Assembly (NCBI GenBank): GCA_003223295.1 | Contig: QHYM01000099.1 | Location: 56,281 to 120,280 of the forward strand | DNA from: Acidobacteriota bacterium | Lineage (GTDB): Bacteria > Acidobacteriota > Terriglobia > Acidiferrales > UBA7541 | Length of the DNA: 64,000 nt | Direction: 5' to 3' | Shown here: piece after piece, positions 1 to 7,949 of the stretch | How positions within the stretch are numbered: position 1 is the stretch's first letter | Layout: each line of letters opens with the position of its first letter | Notes under the pieces: model-generated | The model's database searches: none | Told to the model about the DNA's origin: nothing | What the model saw: only the letters and a program-made list of their open reading frames with translations | Translations under genes and position numbers: made by a program

Positions 1-1
1 C

Positions 2-676
2 TGGGTCGAGGTGTATTTCCCCGGAAACGGCTGGCAAGTGTTCGATCCAACGCCGTCGAGTGTGGAAACCGGAGGCGGATTCTTGCGTCGGCTGGGGCTC
101 TACGCCGACTGGATGGAGATCAAGTGGAATGAGTGGGTGATTGGCTACGATTTCGCGCACCAGATGGCGCTGGCGCAGAACCTGCAGCGTAGCTCGAAGA
201 ATTGGGGAGAGTCCGCGAGGGCGTGGTTTGACCGGAAGCAGCAGGACAGCATGCGAAGGCTGAAATCGTGGCAGCTCCAGCATGGCTCGCTGGGCTACTT
301 GCTGCCGGTGATGCTGGTGCTGTTGCTCGCGGCGCTGCGGTACAACGTGCCAGCAGAAGTGGTCCGGCGGATTCGCTTGTTTCTGCGCATCCGCGCGTCC
401 GCGTCTACTCGTTCCGACCCGCAGCTTGCTTCGCGGCTGTATGGGGAATTGCTGCGAATGTTGTCACGACGTGGGTTGCTCCGTGGCGAAGCGCAAACGC
501 CTTTCGAATTTGCCGCAGCGGTGAACTCGCCGCAGCTCGCCCCGGCGGTGCAGGAGTTCACGCACATCTACGTCCATGCACGCTTCGGCGGCGCGCCGTG
601 CGACACCACGCGGCTGGGGCAACTGCTCGAGCAGGTGCGCGCGGCTCTGCGTACACGGCCACATACCTCCCAATAG
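2..676 (+). CDS. Transglutaminase-like protein with DUF4129 C-terminus (5' partial)
   Basis: The reading frame is open from the window edge, so only the C-terminal part is present. It begins inside a transglutaminase-core motif (WVEVYFPGNGW...FDPTP), where the Asp of DPTP is the usual third residue of the Cys-His-Asp triad; the Cys and His lie upstream of the window. A hydrophobic segment (SLGYLLPVMLVLLLAALRYN) follows at about residues 97-116. The tail (LYGELLRMLSRRGLLR...TPFEFAAAV...FTHIYVHARFGG) matches the DUF4129 segment that ends TgpA/YebA-like membrane transglutaminases. The role in this organism is unknown. The next gene is 170 bp away, so this is probably the end of a separate upstream unit. 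Confidence 0.8.
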   Translation, partial: WVEVYFPGNGWQVFDPTPSSVETGGGFLRRLGLYADWMEIKWNEWVIGYDFAHQMALAQNLQRSSKNWGESARAWFDRKQQDSMRRLKSWQLQHGSLGYLLPVMLVLLLAALRYNVPAEVVRRIRLFLRIRASASTRSDPQLASRLYGELLRMLSRRGLLRGEAQTPFEFAAAVNSPQLAPAVQEFTHIYVHARFGGAPCDTTRLGQLLEQVRAALRTRPHTSQ

Positions 677-846
677 CGTCAACTCGATGGCCAAAGCAAG
701 GCACAGAGCGAGGCCACGCCCTTAAATCCTCACCCGAGGCGATGGGCAACCGCATATTCCGCGGGCTACGGCAAATTCAGGCTTAACTGTACGCGCATGC
801 TAGAATTGAGAATTGCGTTAAGGGGTAATTTTGCCCCGTATGACTT

Positions 847-2310
847 ATGACTAAGGTTGGATTTGTGAGCTTGGGATGCCCGAAAAACCTCGTGGACAGC
901 GAGGTGATGATGGGCATTCTTGCGCATAACGGGTACGAACTGACGCCTCGCGCGGACGAAGCCGAAGTGTTGGTGGTCAATACGTGCAGCTTCATCGAGG
1001 CGGCGCAAAAAGAATCGGTGGATGCCATCCTGGAGATGGCGGAGCACAAGAAATTCGGGGCCGCTAAGAAATTGATCGTCGCGGGCTGCCTGGTGGAGCG
1101 GTATCGTGAGCAAATTCTGGAACAAGTTCCGGAAGTGGACGCGGTGGTGGGCACCGGAGAGGTGGAACGGATCCTGGAAGCAGTGCAAGGCGATTTGCGC
1201 GTGCTGCCGGCGCAACCACCGACGTTTTTGTATCACGACTTCACCCCGCGCATCGTGACCACGCCAAAACACGCGGCCTATATCAAGATTGCGGAAGGCT
1301 GCGATCATCCTTGCACTTTTTGCATCATTCCGGAGCTGCGCGGGAAATTCCGCAGCCGGCGGTTCGAATCAGTGGTGCGCGAAGCGGAAAACCTTGCTGC
1401 GGCGGGCACGCGAGAAATCACGCTAATCGGGCAGGACACAACATCGTACGGCGAAGATCTAGGTTTGCGCGACGGGCTGGCACAACTGCTCGCCAAACTC
1501 GCGCAAGTGGAAGAGTTGCTGTGGGTACGCTTTCTTTACGCATATCCCAACCGAGTAACGCAGAAATTGCTGGATACTATCGCGGCGCATCCACGGTTAG
1601 CGAAATATATTGACATGCCGCTGCAACATGCCAGCCGGAACGTCCTGGCGCACATGAAGCGCGGTTCGAATGGCGATGCTTTCCTGAACTTGCTGGAACG
1701 CATGCGGAAGTCGATTCCGGGAGTTTCGCTGCGAACGTCGTTTATCGCGGGATTTCCCGGAGAAACCGAGGCAGACTTCAAAGAATTGTGCGATTTCGTG
1801 AAGGCCGCGAAGCTGGATTGGATGGGCGTGTTCGAGTACTCGGACGTGGACAACGCCGAAAGCCACGCGCTGGGCAAAAAGGTGGACGCGGAAACAATCA
1901 CGGACCGGCGAAACCGCCTGATGGCCATTCAGAAGAAAATCTCGAAGGAGAATTTGCGAGCGAAGTATCGTGCGGCGAAGCAGGAAACATTTGTGGCGCT
2001 GGTGGAAGGCCCTTCGAAGGACAATCCGCTGGTGTGGGAAGCGCGGCTCGAAGGGATGGCGCCTGAGATTGACGGGAAGCTGTACTTGACAGACATCGAA
2101 TTGTCCGACGGCAAAGTTGCGGAGGCCGGAGACGTGGCGCGCGTGGAGGTCACGAAGTCCGATGCTTACGACTTGATTGGACGAGTGGTGGAAATCCTGC
2201 TGCGGCCTGCACAAAAAGCGGACCGCAACTTCCCGGCGACTTCGGCGGTTGCCCCGGCGGAGAAACTTCACAGAATTGCCACCGGAGCGCCACTGCGAGT
2301 GCTGGGGTAG
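847..2310 (+). CDS. rimO: Ribosomal protein S12 methylthiotransferase RimO
   Basis: This radical-SAM enzyme adds a methylthio group to the conserved aspartate of ribosomal protein S12. The N-terminal MTTase domain has cluster cysteines C11 (SLGCPKN), C47 (VNTCSF) and C81 (VAGCLVER). The radical-SAM motif CDHPCTFC supplies C152, C156 and C159, and a TRAM-like C-terminus follows. At 487 aa it is longer than the usual ~440 because of a proline/alanine-rich tail of about 40 residues after the TRAM region. The SLGCPKN motif and lack of a tRNA-type tail favour RimO over MiaB. No strong Shine-Dalgarno is visible before the ATG; an earlier ATG at 840 stops after four codons. It opens the tightly spaced run ending with gpsA. 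Confidence 0.93.
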   Translation: MTKVGFVSLGCPKNLVDSEVMMGILAHNGYELTPRADEAEVLVVNTCSFIEAAQKESVDAILEMAEHKKFGAAKKLIVAGCLVERYREQILEQVPEVDAVVGTGEVERILEAVQGDLRVLPAQPPTFLYHDFTPRIVTTPKHAAYIKIAEGCDHPCTFCIIPELRGKFRSRRFESVVREAENLAAAGTREITLIGQDTTSYGEDLGLRDGLAQLLAKLAQVEELLWVRFLYAYPNRVTQKLLDTIAAHPRLAKYIDMPLQHASRNVLAHMKRGSNGDAFLNLLERMRKSIPGVSLRTSFIAGFPGETEADFKELCDFVKAAKLDWMGVFEYSDVDNAESHALGKKVDAETITDRRNRLMAIQKKISKENLRAKYRAAKQETFVALVEGPSKDNPLVWEARLEGMAPEIDGKLYLTDIELSDGKVAEAGDVARVEVTKSDAYDLIGRVVEILLRPAQKADRNFPATSAVAPAEKLHRIATGAPLRVLG

Positions 2311-2355
2311 GCTATACTCTTCGGTCGAAGACCACTGAGAAGAAGACGTTTCGCC

Positions 2356-2574
2356 ATGAAGCACAAATGTCCGATTTGCAAGGCGGAGACGGACTCGGCG
2401 GTGCATGCGGACTTTCCGTTTTGCAGCGCGCGCTGCCGGATGCAGGATCTGGGCAACTGGGCCAGCGAGAAGTACGTGGTTTCCGATCCGATTTTCGACG
2501 AAGAAGACGCCGCGGAAGGCGGGCGCAAGGCGATCCTGCTCGATCTCGACAAAGCCGATGACAACGAATCCTAG
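2356..2574 (+). CDS. yacG: DNA gyrase inhibitor YacG family zinc protein
   Basis: A 72-aa protein with the four-cysteine YacG zinc finger: C5-x2-C8 (CPIC) and C23-x3-C27 (FCSARCR), followed by the family hallmark LGNWASEKYVV (usually DLGxWAxExYxI). In E. coli YacG binds GyrB and inhibits gyrase. That activity is inferred here from the family only. The acidic tail (FDEEDAAEGG) is usual. Its last 17 bases overlap the start of pgpA, which suggests coupled translation. Confidence 0.9.
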   Translation: MKHKCPICKAETDSAVHADFPFCSARCRMQDLGNWASEKYVVSDPIFDEEDAAEGGRKAILLDLDKADDNES

Positions 2575-3274
2575 CGCTGCACATGCATTGGAAGCGTCCC
2601 GCGAAAAGCCGCGCCTGGCGCTGGCGCTCGCGACGGTATTCGGAATCGGCTACATCCGCAAAGGGCCCGGGACCTTCGGGTCGCTCGCGGGCGTCGTGAC
2701 CGCTTCTCTCGCGGCCATATTCTTTCTGCATCCGAAGTCGGCCCGCGATTTATTTTCCCTGCATCCACTGGCAGATACGATTCTGAGGGAAAACCTGTTC
2801 GGCGCGCCAGGAACAAACATTCACAACGCCACGCTGGCTTATCCGCTGTTCATTACCGGAATACTCTTCCTTCTGCTCTCCATGGCCGGGGTTTGGAGCG
2901 CTTCGCGTGTGGCTTCGTATGCGAGAATTGAGGATCCGCAAAACGTGGTCATCGATGAGGTGGCAGGCCAGCACCTGACGCTGCTGCTGCCGCTGATCCC
3001 CATCGCTTTGCCTCACCTGACCGCGCACATGGACTTTTCCGCATACACGATTTTTTTTGCCTTGAGCCTGGCCAACTGGAAATACCTGCTTTTGGGTTTT
3101 ATACTTTTTCGGGCATTCGACATCTGGAAGCCGTGGCCCATTCGCCGACTGGAGAAACTGCGCGGCGGCTGGGGCATCATGGCGGATGACTGGATGGCGG
3201 GGCTGTACGCCGCAATCCTGCTGCGCGTGGCGTTGTATTTTGGCCTCCTGACGATTCACATTGGTTGGGTATGA
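2558..3274 (+). CDS. pgpA: Phosphatidylglycerophosphatase A (PgpA)
   Basis: PgpA is a membrane phosphatase that converts phosphatidylglycerophosphate to phosphatidylglycerol. The family motifs are present: GIGYIRKGPGTFGSLAG near residues 29-45 and the acidic IDEVAGQ motif in mid-protein, with several hydrophobic segments. The frame is open further upstream, but that part is an alternate frame of yacG. I chose the ATG at 2558 because it sits in the yacG tail and gives a normal-length protein (238 aa). An insert of about 30 residues (SARDLFSLHPLADTILREN...) lies between the first helix and the next, longer than in E. coli PgpA. It overlaps the next gene by an ATGA. Confidence 0.88.
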   Translation: MTTNPSAAHALEASREKPRLALALATVFGIGYIRKGPGTFGSLAGVVTASLAAIFFLHPKSARDLFSLHPLADTILRENLFGAPGTNIHNATLAYPLFITGILFLLLSMAGVWSASRVASYARIEDPQNVVIDEVAGQHLTLLLPLIPIALPHLTAHMDFSAYTIFFALSLANWKYLLLGFILFRAFDIWKPWPIRRLEKLRGGWGIMADDWMAGLYAAILLRVALYFGLLTIHIGWV

Positions 3275-4329
3275 AATTCGGGTTCGGTTCCTCGGCTGAA
3301 AAGAACGGCATTCCACACATTGAGAGAGTTGCGCCCGCAGCGGCAATTCCTGGCGGGGAGATGACGATTCATGGGCGCGGATTCGTTTCGCCGGCGCAAG
3401 CTCGTCCGGTGGTGCACTTTGGGGAAGCGGAAGCGAGCCTGGCGCTGGCAAGCGAGAGCCGGTTGATTGCGCGCGTGCCGGAGGGCGCGAGCGGCGGAAC
3501 GGTGCGTGTCGCGTCCGACGGGCGAGAGAGCCCGCCGCATCCCGTCCATATTGGGATACAAATCGCGGACAACTTGCACCCGGTGACGAATCCCGCCGTG
3601 GATCACGATGGCAACATCTACGTGACCTTCTCTGGGCCGCGCGGCCAGCGCGTTCCAGTTTCGCTTTACAAAATCACGGCAAACTACGACGTGAAGCCGT
3701 TCCTGACTTCGCTGGTGAATCCCACGGGCCTGGCGCTCGACCGGGAAGGAAATCTTTTCGTCTCGTGCAGGAATGACGGGACCATTCATCGCGTTACGCC
3801 TGAAGGCCGCTCCGAGGCATGGATTGAAGGCATGGGCATCGCCACGGGTATCGCGTTCGATCGCACGGGGAATCTGTACGTGGGAGACCGCAGCGGAACC
3901 GTTTTCAAGATCAGCCCGGAGCGGGAGATTTTTGTTTTCGCGACGCTCGAGCCGTCGGTGGCCGCGTACCACCTGGCGTTTCATCCCAACGGCGACCTGT
4001 ATGTGTCGGGGCCGACAACGTCCAGCTTTGACCGGGTCTACCGCATTACACAGGGCGGTGAGGTCAGTGTGTTTTTCCGCGGGCTGGGGAGGCCACAAGG
4101 GCTGGCGTTCGACCGCGAAGGGAATTTGTACGTGGCGGCATCGTACCAAGGCTGGCGCGGCATCGTGCGCGTCGACGCACAGGCGCATGCCGACATCGCA
4201 CTGAGCGGTTCAGGATTAGTGGGCTTGGCGCTGCAATCCTCCGGGCGCGCAATTCTTGCCACCTCAGGCGCGCTTTTCACTCTGGATTGGGACGTGCGCG
4301 GCCTGCCGCTAGCCGGATCATTGAACTGA
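3271..4329 (+). CDS. TIG/IPT-domain and NHL-type beta-propeller protein, no signal peptide
   Basis: The N-terminal ~90 residues resemble an IPT/TIG immunoglobulin-like domain (IERVAPAAAIPGGEMTIHGRGF). The rest is a six-bladed NHL/SMP-30-like propeller, with repeats such as GLALDREGNLFVS, GIAFDRTGNLYVGD, HLAFHPNGDLYVSG and GLAFDREGNLYVA. No catalytic signature is obvious, so a binding or scaffold role is more likely than an enzyme. Most relatives are exported, but this protein starts MKFGFGSS with no signal peptide. The ATG overlaps the pgpA stop (ATGA) and the stop overlaps cinA by one base, so it is firmly inside this operon. A TTG two codons upstream is a less likely start. Confidence 0.75.
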   Translation: MKFGFGSSAEKNGIPHIERVAPAAAIPGGEMTIHGRGFVSPAQARPVVHFGEAEASLALASESRLIARVPEGASGGTVRVASDGRESPPHPVHIGIQIADNLHPVTNPAVDHDGNIYVTFSGPRGQRVPVSLYKITANYDVKPFLTSLVNPTGLALDREGNLFVSCRNDGTIHRVTPEGRSEAWIEGMGIATGIAFDRTGNLYVGDRSGTVFKISPEREIFVFATLEPSVAAYHLAFHPNGDLYVSGPTTSSFDRVYRITQGGEVSVFFRGLGRPQGLAFDREGNLYVAASYQGWRGIVRVDAQAHADIALSGSGLVGLALQSSGRAILATSGALFTLDWDVRGLPLAGSLN

Positions 4330-5603
4330 TGAAAGCTGAGATCATCGCGGTTGGTTCGGAATTGCTGACTCCGGACCGCTTGGATACGAATTCGCTGTTT
4401 CTCACGGAAGAATTGAACAAGCTGGGCATCGAGGTGGTCCGCAAAACGATTGTGGGCGATAACCGCGAATTGCTGGCGGAAGCGTTTCGCGATGCGTTGG
4501 ACCGCGTGCCGTTGATTCTCGCGAGCGGTGGCCTCGGACCTACCGAAGATGACCTGACGCGCGAGACCGTCGCGGAGCTGCTGGGCCGCAAGCTGATTCT
4601 GAACGAAGCCATCCTGCGTTACATCGAAGGGCGCTTCCGGCAATTGGGCCGGGAGATGCCTACAGTGAACGTGCGGCAAGCGATGGTGCCCGAAGGCGCC
4701 GAAGTGCTGGAAAATCCGCGCGGGTCAGCGCCGGGCTTGTGGCTGGAGGACAAGGGACGATGCGTTGCGCTGCTGCCTGGGCCGCCGCGCGAGCTGAAAC
4801 CGATGTACCAGGAACAAGTGCTCCCGCGGCTGGAGAGGCGGCGCTCCGGAGTTCGCATGTTTCACCGCGAACTGCGCGTCGCGGGCCTGGGAGAGTCGGC
4901 TCTCGAGCAGTGCATCAAGCCCATTTACACGCGCTACTCCGACGTGAACACCACGATTCTGGCGGCGCCGGGCGAAATCCAGATCCATTTGCGCATGTGG
5001 ACCGACAACGCCGCGCAAGCGCAAAAAGCGCTTGATGAGATTGTGCAGGGCTTCGAGCTGGCGCTGACCGACCGGATTTATTCGAAGGACGGTTCCTCGA
5101 TGGAGGAAGTGATCGCGCAGCTGCTGACGATGAACAAGGCCACGATCTCCGCGGCGGAGAGCTGCACCGGTGGATTGCTGGCTGAACGGCTGACCAGCAT
5201 CGCCGGAAGTTCGTCGTATTTTCTGGGCGGCGTGGTTTGTTACAGCAACGATCTGAAAACCACTTGGGTGAATGTGCCGGCGGAGCTGATTCAATCCAAG
5301 GGCGCGGTGAGCAGCGAAGTGGCCAAAGCGCTAGCCGACGGCATACGGCGCAGCGTGGGGAGCACGCTGGGCGTGGGCGTCACCGGAATTGCCGGGCCGG
5401 GCGGCGGCAGCGAAGAGAAACCGGTTGGCACTGTGCACATCGCGTTGTCACACGCGGGCGGAGTGAAGGAGCGAGGTGTGCGTTTTCCGGGAGACCGGGA
5501 GGCGATTCGCTGGCACGCTTCGCAGCTCGCGCTGGACATGGTGCGGCTGCACTTTCTCTACAACGGCGGTGACCCGCCGGCACACGACGCGAAGAGGTCC
5601 TGA
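4329..5603 (+). CDS. cinA: CinA-family protein (competence/damage-inducible, NMN deamidase-like)
   Basis: A full-length two-domain CinA of 424 aa. The N-terminal MoCF/COG1058 domain begins MKAEIIAVGSELL, with SGGLGPTEDDLTRE near residue 60. The C-terminal CinA domain carries AAESCTGGLLAERLTSI and GVTGIAGPGGGSEEKPVGTV. Related proteins deamidate nicotinamide mononucleotide and hydrolyse ADP-ribose in pyridine nucleotide salvage; the 'competence' name is historical. The ATG shares its A with the previous stop (TGATG). pgpA-cinA proximity is common in bacteria, and here one propeller gene lies between them. Confidence 0.9.
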   Translation: MKAEIIAVGSELLTPDRLDTNSLFLTEELNKLGIEVVRKTIVGDNRELLAEAFRDALDRVPLILASGGLGPTEDDLTRETVAELLGRKLILNEAILRYIEGRFRQLGREMPTVNVRQAMVPEGAEVLENPRGSAPGLWLEDKGRCVALLPGPPRELKPMYQEQVLPRLERRRSGVRMFHRELRVAGLGESALEQCIKPIYTRYSDVNTTILAAPGEIQIHLRMWTDNAAQAQKALDEIVQGFELALTDRIYSKDGSSMEEVIAQLLTMNKATISAAESCTGGLLAERLTSIAGSSSYFLGGVVCYSNDLKTTWVNVPAELIQSKGAVSSEVAKALADGIRRSVGSTLGVGVTGIAGPGGGSEEKPVGTVHIALSHAGGVKERGVRFPGDREAIRWHASQLALDMVRLHFLYNGGDPPAHDAKRS

Positions 5604-5606
5604 ACG

Positions 5607-6170
5607 GTGCGCCTCTTCGTCGCGCTGGAAATTCCTTCCGCGGTGCGGGAGAATCTCGGCAGCTTGCTTGCCTCGGTGCGTGCCATTACGAAAGAGCCGC
5701 GTTGGGTGCGCGTGGAAAATCTTCACGTCACATTGAAATTTCTAGGAGAAGTCGCCGAGGAAAAGATCGCAGCGATTCGAAGTGCGCTCAGTGACGTTCG
5801 CTCCAGGGAGCCAGTGCAACTCAGGTTTTGCGACTTGGGCTTCTTCCCCAATGAAAAGCATCCACGCGTCCTCTGGGCGGGAATCGAGGCTTCACCGAAT
5901 TTGAAGACCGTCGCCGGGGATATTGAAGGCGCGATGGAAAAGCTGGGAATTCCACGAGACCAGCGGGAGTTCTCACCGCACTTGACTCTCGCGCGATTCG
6001 AACGCGCCCACTTGCCGGAAGCGCTGCGCAAGACCATCGCAGAGAACGCGCAGCGAGAGTTTGGCTCGTTGCGGACGAACGAGTTTCGCCTGATTCAAAG
6101 CAAGCTGAGGCCCTCCGGAGCGGAGTACACTGCGCTCACGAGTTTCTGTTTCGCACCGCGTGTGGAATAA
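5607..6170 (+). CDS. thpR: RNA 2',3'-cyclic phosphodiesterase ThpR
   Basis: A 2H phosphoesterase of the LigT/ThpR family (187 aa). Both catalytic HxT motifs are visible: H40-V-T42 in HVTLKFLGEV and H125-L-T127 in HLTLARFE. The N-terminus MRLFVALEIP is typical. Family members open 2',3'-cyclic phosphates on RNA ends. The start is a GTG three bases after the cinA stop, so it is co-transcribed with cinA, a frequent bacterial arrangement. Confidence 0.9.
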   Translation: MRLFVALEIPSAVRENLGSLLASVRAITKEPRWVRVENLHVTLKFLGEVAEEKIAAIRSALSDVRSREPVQLRFCDLGFFPNEKHPRVLWAGIEASPNLKTVAGDIEGAMEKLGIPRDQREFSPHLTLARFERAHLPEALRKTIAENAQREFGSLRTNEFRLIQSKLRPSGAEYTALTSFCFAPRVE

Positions 6171-6176
6171 CATCGC

Positions 6177-6821
6177 ATGGCCGAGCTGCCCATTTCGATG
6201 AGTCTTCTTGCGATTCCAGTCGCCGCTTACTTCCTTGGGTCGATTCCGTTTGGATTGATTCTCACGAAGCTTTTTGGAGGCGGCGACGTCCGCAAAGTGG
6301 GAAGCGGAAACATCGGGGCAACCAACGTCGCGCGCGCAGCGGGCCTGTTGGCGGGTGTATTTACATTGGTGCTCGACGCAGGGAAGGGCGCCGGAGCGGT
6401 TTTGCTCGCCGAAAAGCTTTCGAACGATAGCGCCACGTGGATGATGATCGCCGCATTGGTCGTGCTGCTGGGACACTGCTTTCCTATCTGGCTGAAGTTC
6501 AAGGGTGGCAAGGGAGTCGCGACGGCGGCGGGGATGTTTTTCGTATTGTCCCCGCTCGCGTGTCTTGGTGCAGTGATTTTGTTCATCCTTGTGACGATTT
6601 TCTGGCGCTACGTGTCGCTCGGGTCGGTCTCCGCGGCAGCGGCCATGCCATTGCTGATTTATTTTCTGTGGGCGCCACATCATGCTCCGCCGCTGGCGAT
6701 TACGTCTGGAACGATGGCCACGGCGCTGCTCATCATTTATAAACATCGGGGAAATTTGCAGCGGCTGCTGGAAAATGAGGAGCCCAAATTCTCGTTCGGC
6801 AAGAAAATGGACGCGGAATGA
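6177..6821 (+). CDS. plsY: Glycerol-3-phosphate acyltransferase PlsY
   Basis: A 214-aa multi-spanning membrane enzyme that acylates glycerol-3-phosphate from acyl-phosphate, the first step of phospholipid synthesis. The PlsY motifs are clear: YFLGSIPFGLI at the N-terminus, GSGNIGATNVARAAG (glycerol-phosphate site) and GHCFPIWLKFKGGKGVAT. It lies six bases after thpR and overlaps gpsA by ATGA, so the enzyme that makes its substrate is translated from the same message. Confidence 0.95.
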   Translation: MAELPISMSLLAIPVAAYFLGSIPFGLILTKLFGGGDVRKVGSGNIGATNVARAAGLLAGVFTLVLDAGKGAGAVLLAEKLSNDSATWMMIAALVVLLGHCFPIWLKFKGGKGVATAAGMFFVLSPLACLGAVILFILVTIFWRYVSLGSVSAAAAMPLLIYFLWAPHHAPPLAITSGTMATALLIIYKHRGNLQRLLENEEPKFSFGKKMDAE

Positions 6822-7834
6822 CGCGGATCGCGATTCTTGGAGCGGGAAGCTGGGGAACGGCGCTGTCGGTGGTGTTGTCCCGCGCGCGAAAGCCGCACGA
6901 GATCGCTCTTTGGGTGCATAACGCGGAGCTTGCAGAAACGTTACAGCGGCGACGGGAAAATAGTGTGTACTTGCCAGGAGTCCCTTTGCCCGCCGGGATT
7001 CGTGCGACTCACGACCTGCTGGCGGCATTGGCAGCGGCGCAGATCGTGATCGGCGTGATGCCCTCGGTGCACGCGCGAGCCGTTTACTCGCGGGCTCTTC
7101 CCTGCGTCACGCCAGAGATGATTTTTGTAAGCGCCACGAAGGGCCTTGAACCGGCGACACATCTGCGTATGAGCCAGGTTCTCGCGCAAGTCCTGGCAAA
7201 AAGCGGAGCCGTGGAGACCTCGCAGCACATCGCCGTGCTATCGGGGCCGTCGTTTGCCGCGGAAGCCGCCCGCGGACAGCCGACGGCAGTGGCGCTGGCG
7301 GCGCAGGATGCGGCGCTCGCAAGCCTGCTGCAAGAAGAACTTTCCGGACCATCCTTTCGCCTGTACACCAACGACGACGTGCTGGGCGTGGAACTGGCCG
7401 GCGCGATAAAAAACGTAATGGCCATTGCCGCAGGTGCCTGTCAGGGACTGGGGCTGGGGTCGAATCCTCTGGCGGCGCTCATCACGCGCGGCCTCGCGGA
7501 AATGGCGCGGCTTGCAGTAGCACTGGGAGCTCGCCCGGAAACGCTGAGCGGGCTGGCCGGTTTGGGCGATCTAGTTTTGACATGCACCGGGGCCCTCAGC
7601 CGCAACCGGCACGTGGGGATTGAGTTCGGCAAAGGCCGCAAGCTTCCCGAAATCCTCGCGGGCATGCGCATGGTGGCCGAGGGCGTGGATACCACTGCGC
7701 CACTGCTGGCGCTGGCGCGCGAGCACGAGATTGAGATGCCCATTACCGAGCAAGTCGACGCGATTCTGCACAAGGGCAAATCACCAAGAGACGCGATCCG
7801 CGAAATCATGGACCGGCCGCTGAAACGCGAATAG
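6818..7834 (+). CDS. gpsA: NAD(P)+-dependent glycerol-3-phosphate dehydrogenase GpsA
   Basis: GpsA reduces dihydroxyacetone phosphate to sn-glycerol-3-phosphate, the PlsY substrate. The Rossmann glycine motif GAGSWGTAL is at the N-terminus, SGPSFAAE sits in mid-protein, and the catalytic Lys region reads ELAGAIKNVMAIAAG. The 338-aa length is normal. It is the last gene of the run; 116 bp separate it from the next gene and no strong terminator is visible there. Confidence 0.95.
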   Translation: MTRIAILGAGSWGTALSVVLSRARKPHEIALWVHNAELAETLQRRRENSVYLPGVPLPAGIRATHDLLAALAAAQIVIGVMPSVHARAVYSRALPCVTPEMIFVSATKGLEPATHLRMSQVLAQVLAKSGAVETSQHIAVLSGPSFAAEAARGQPTAVALAAQDAALASLLQEELSGPSFRLYTNDDVLGVELAGAIKNVMAIAAGACQGLGLGSNPLAALITRGLAEMARLAVALGARPETLSGLAGLGDLVLTCTGALSRNRHVGIEFGKGRKLPEILAGMRMVAEGVDTTAPLLALAREHEIEMPITEQVDAILHKGKSPRDAIREIMDRPLKRE

Positions 7835-7851
7835 GAGCTCCCCAAACCCAT

Positions 7852-7871
7852 TTTGGTCCACTAGTACCAAA
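7852..7871. repeat. Short inverted repeat between gpsA and the HD-GYP gene
   Basis: TTTGGT and ACCAAA are spaced by eight bases that contain the palindrome ACTAGT. It lies 18 bp after gpsA and about 80 bp before the HD-GYP gene. It could be a regulator site or a weak transcript end; there is no T-tract. I cannot decide between these. Confidence 0.3.
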
Positions 7872-7949
7872 GTCCCAGTTGCAGTTGCGAGACGCCCTTC
7901 CTTAGTTGTCCGCCCGGAACCCTGGTCGCAGCCTAGAATTGAGAGTTAG

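Noticed and set aside
830..846. GGGG/CCCC mini-hairpin before rimO
   Set aside because: Only four base pairs; too weak to call a terminator or regulator site.
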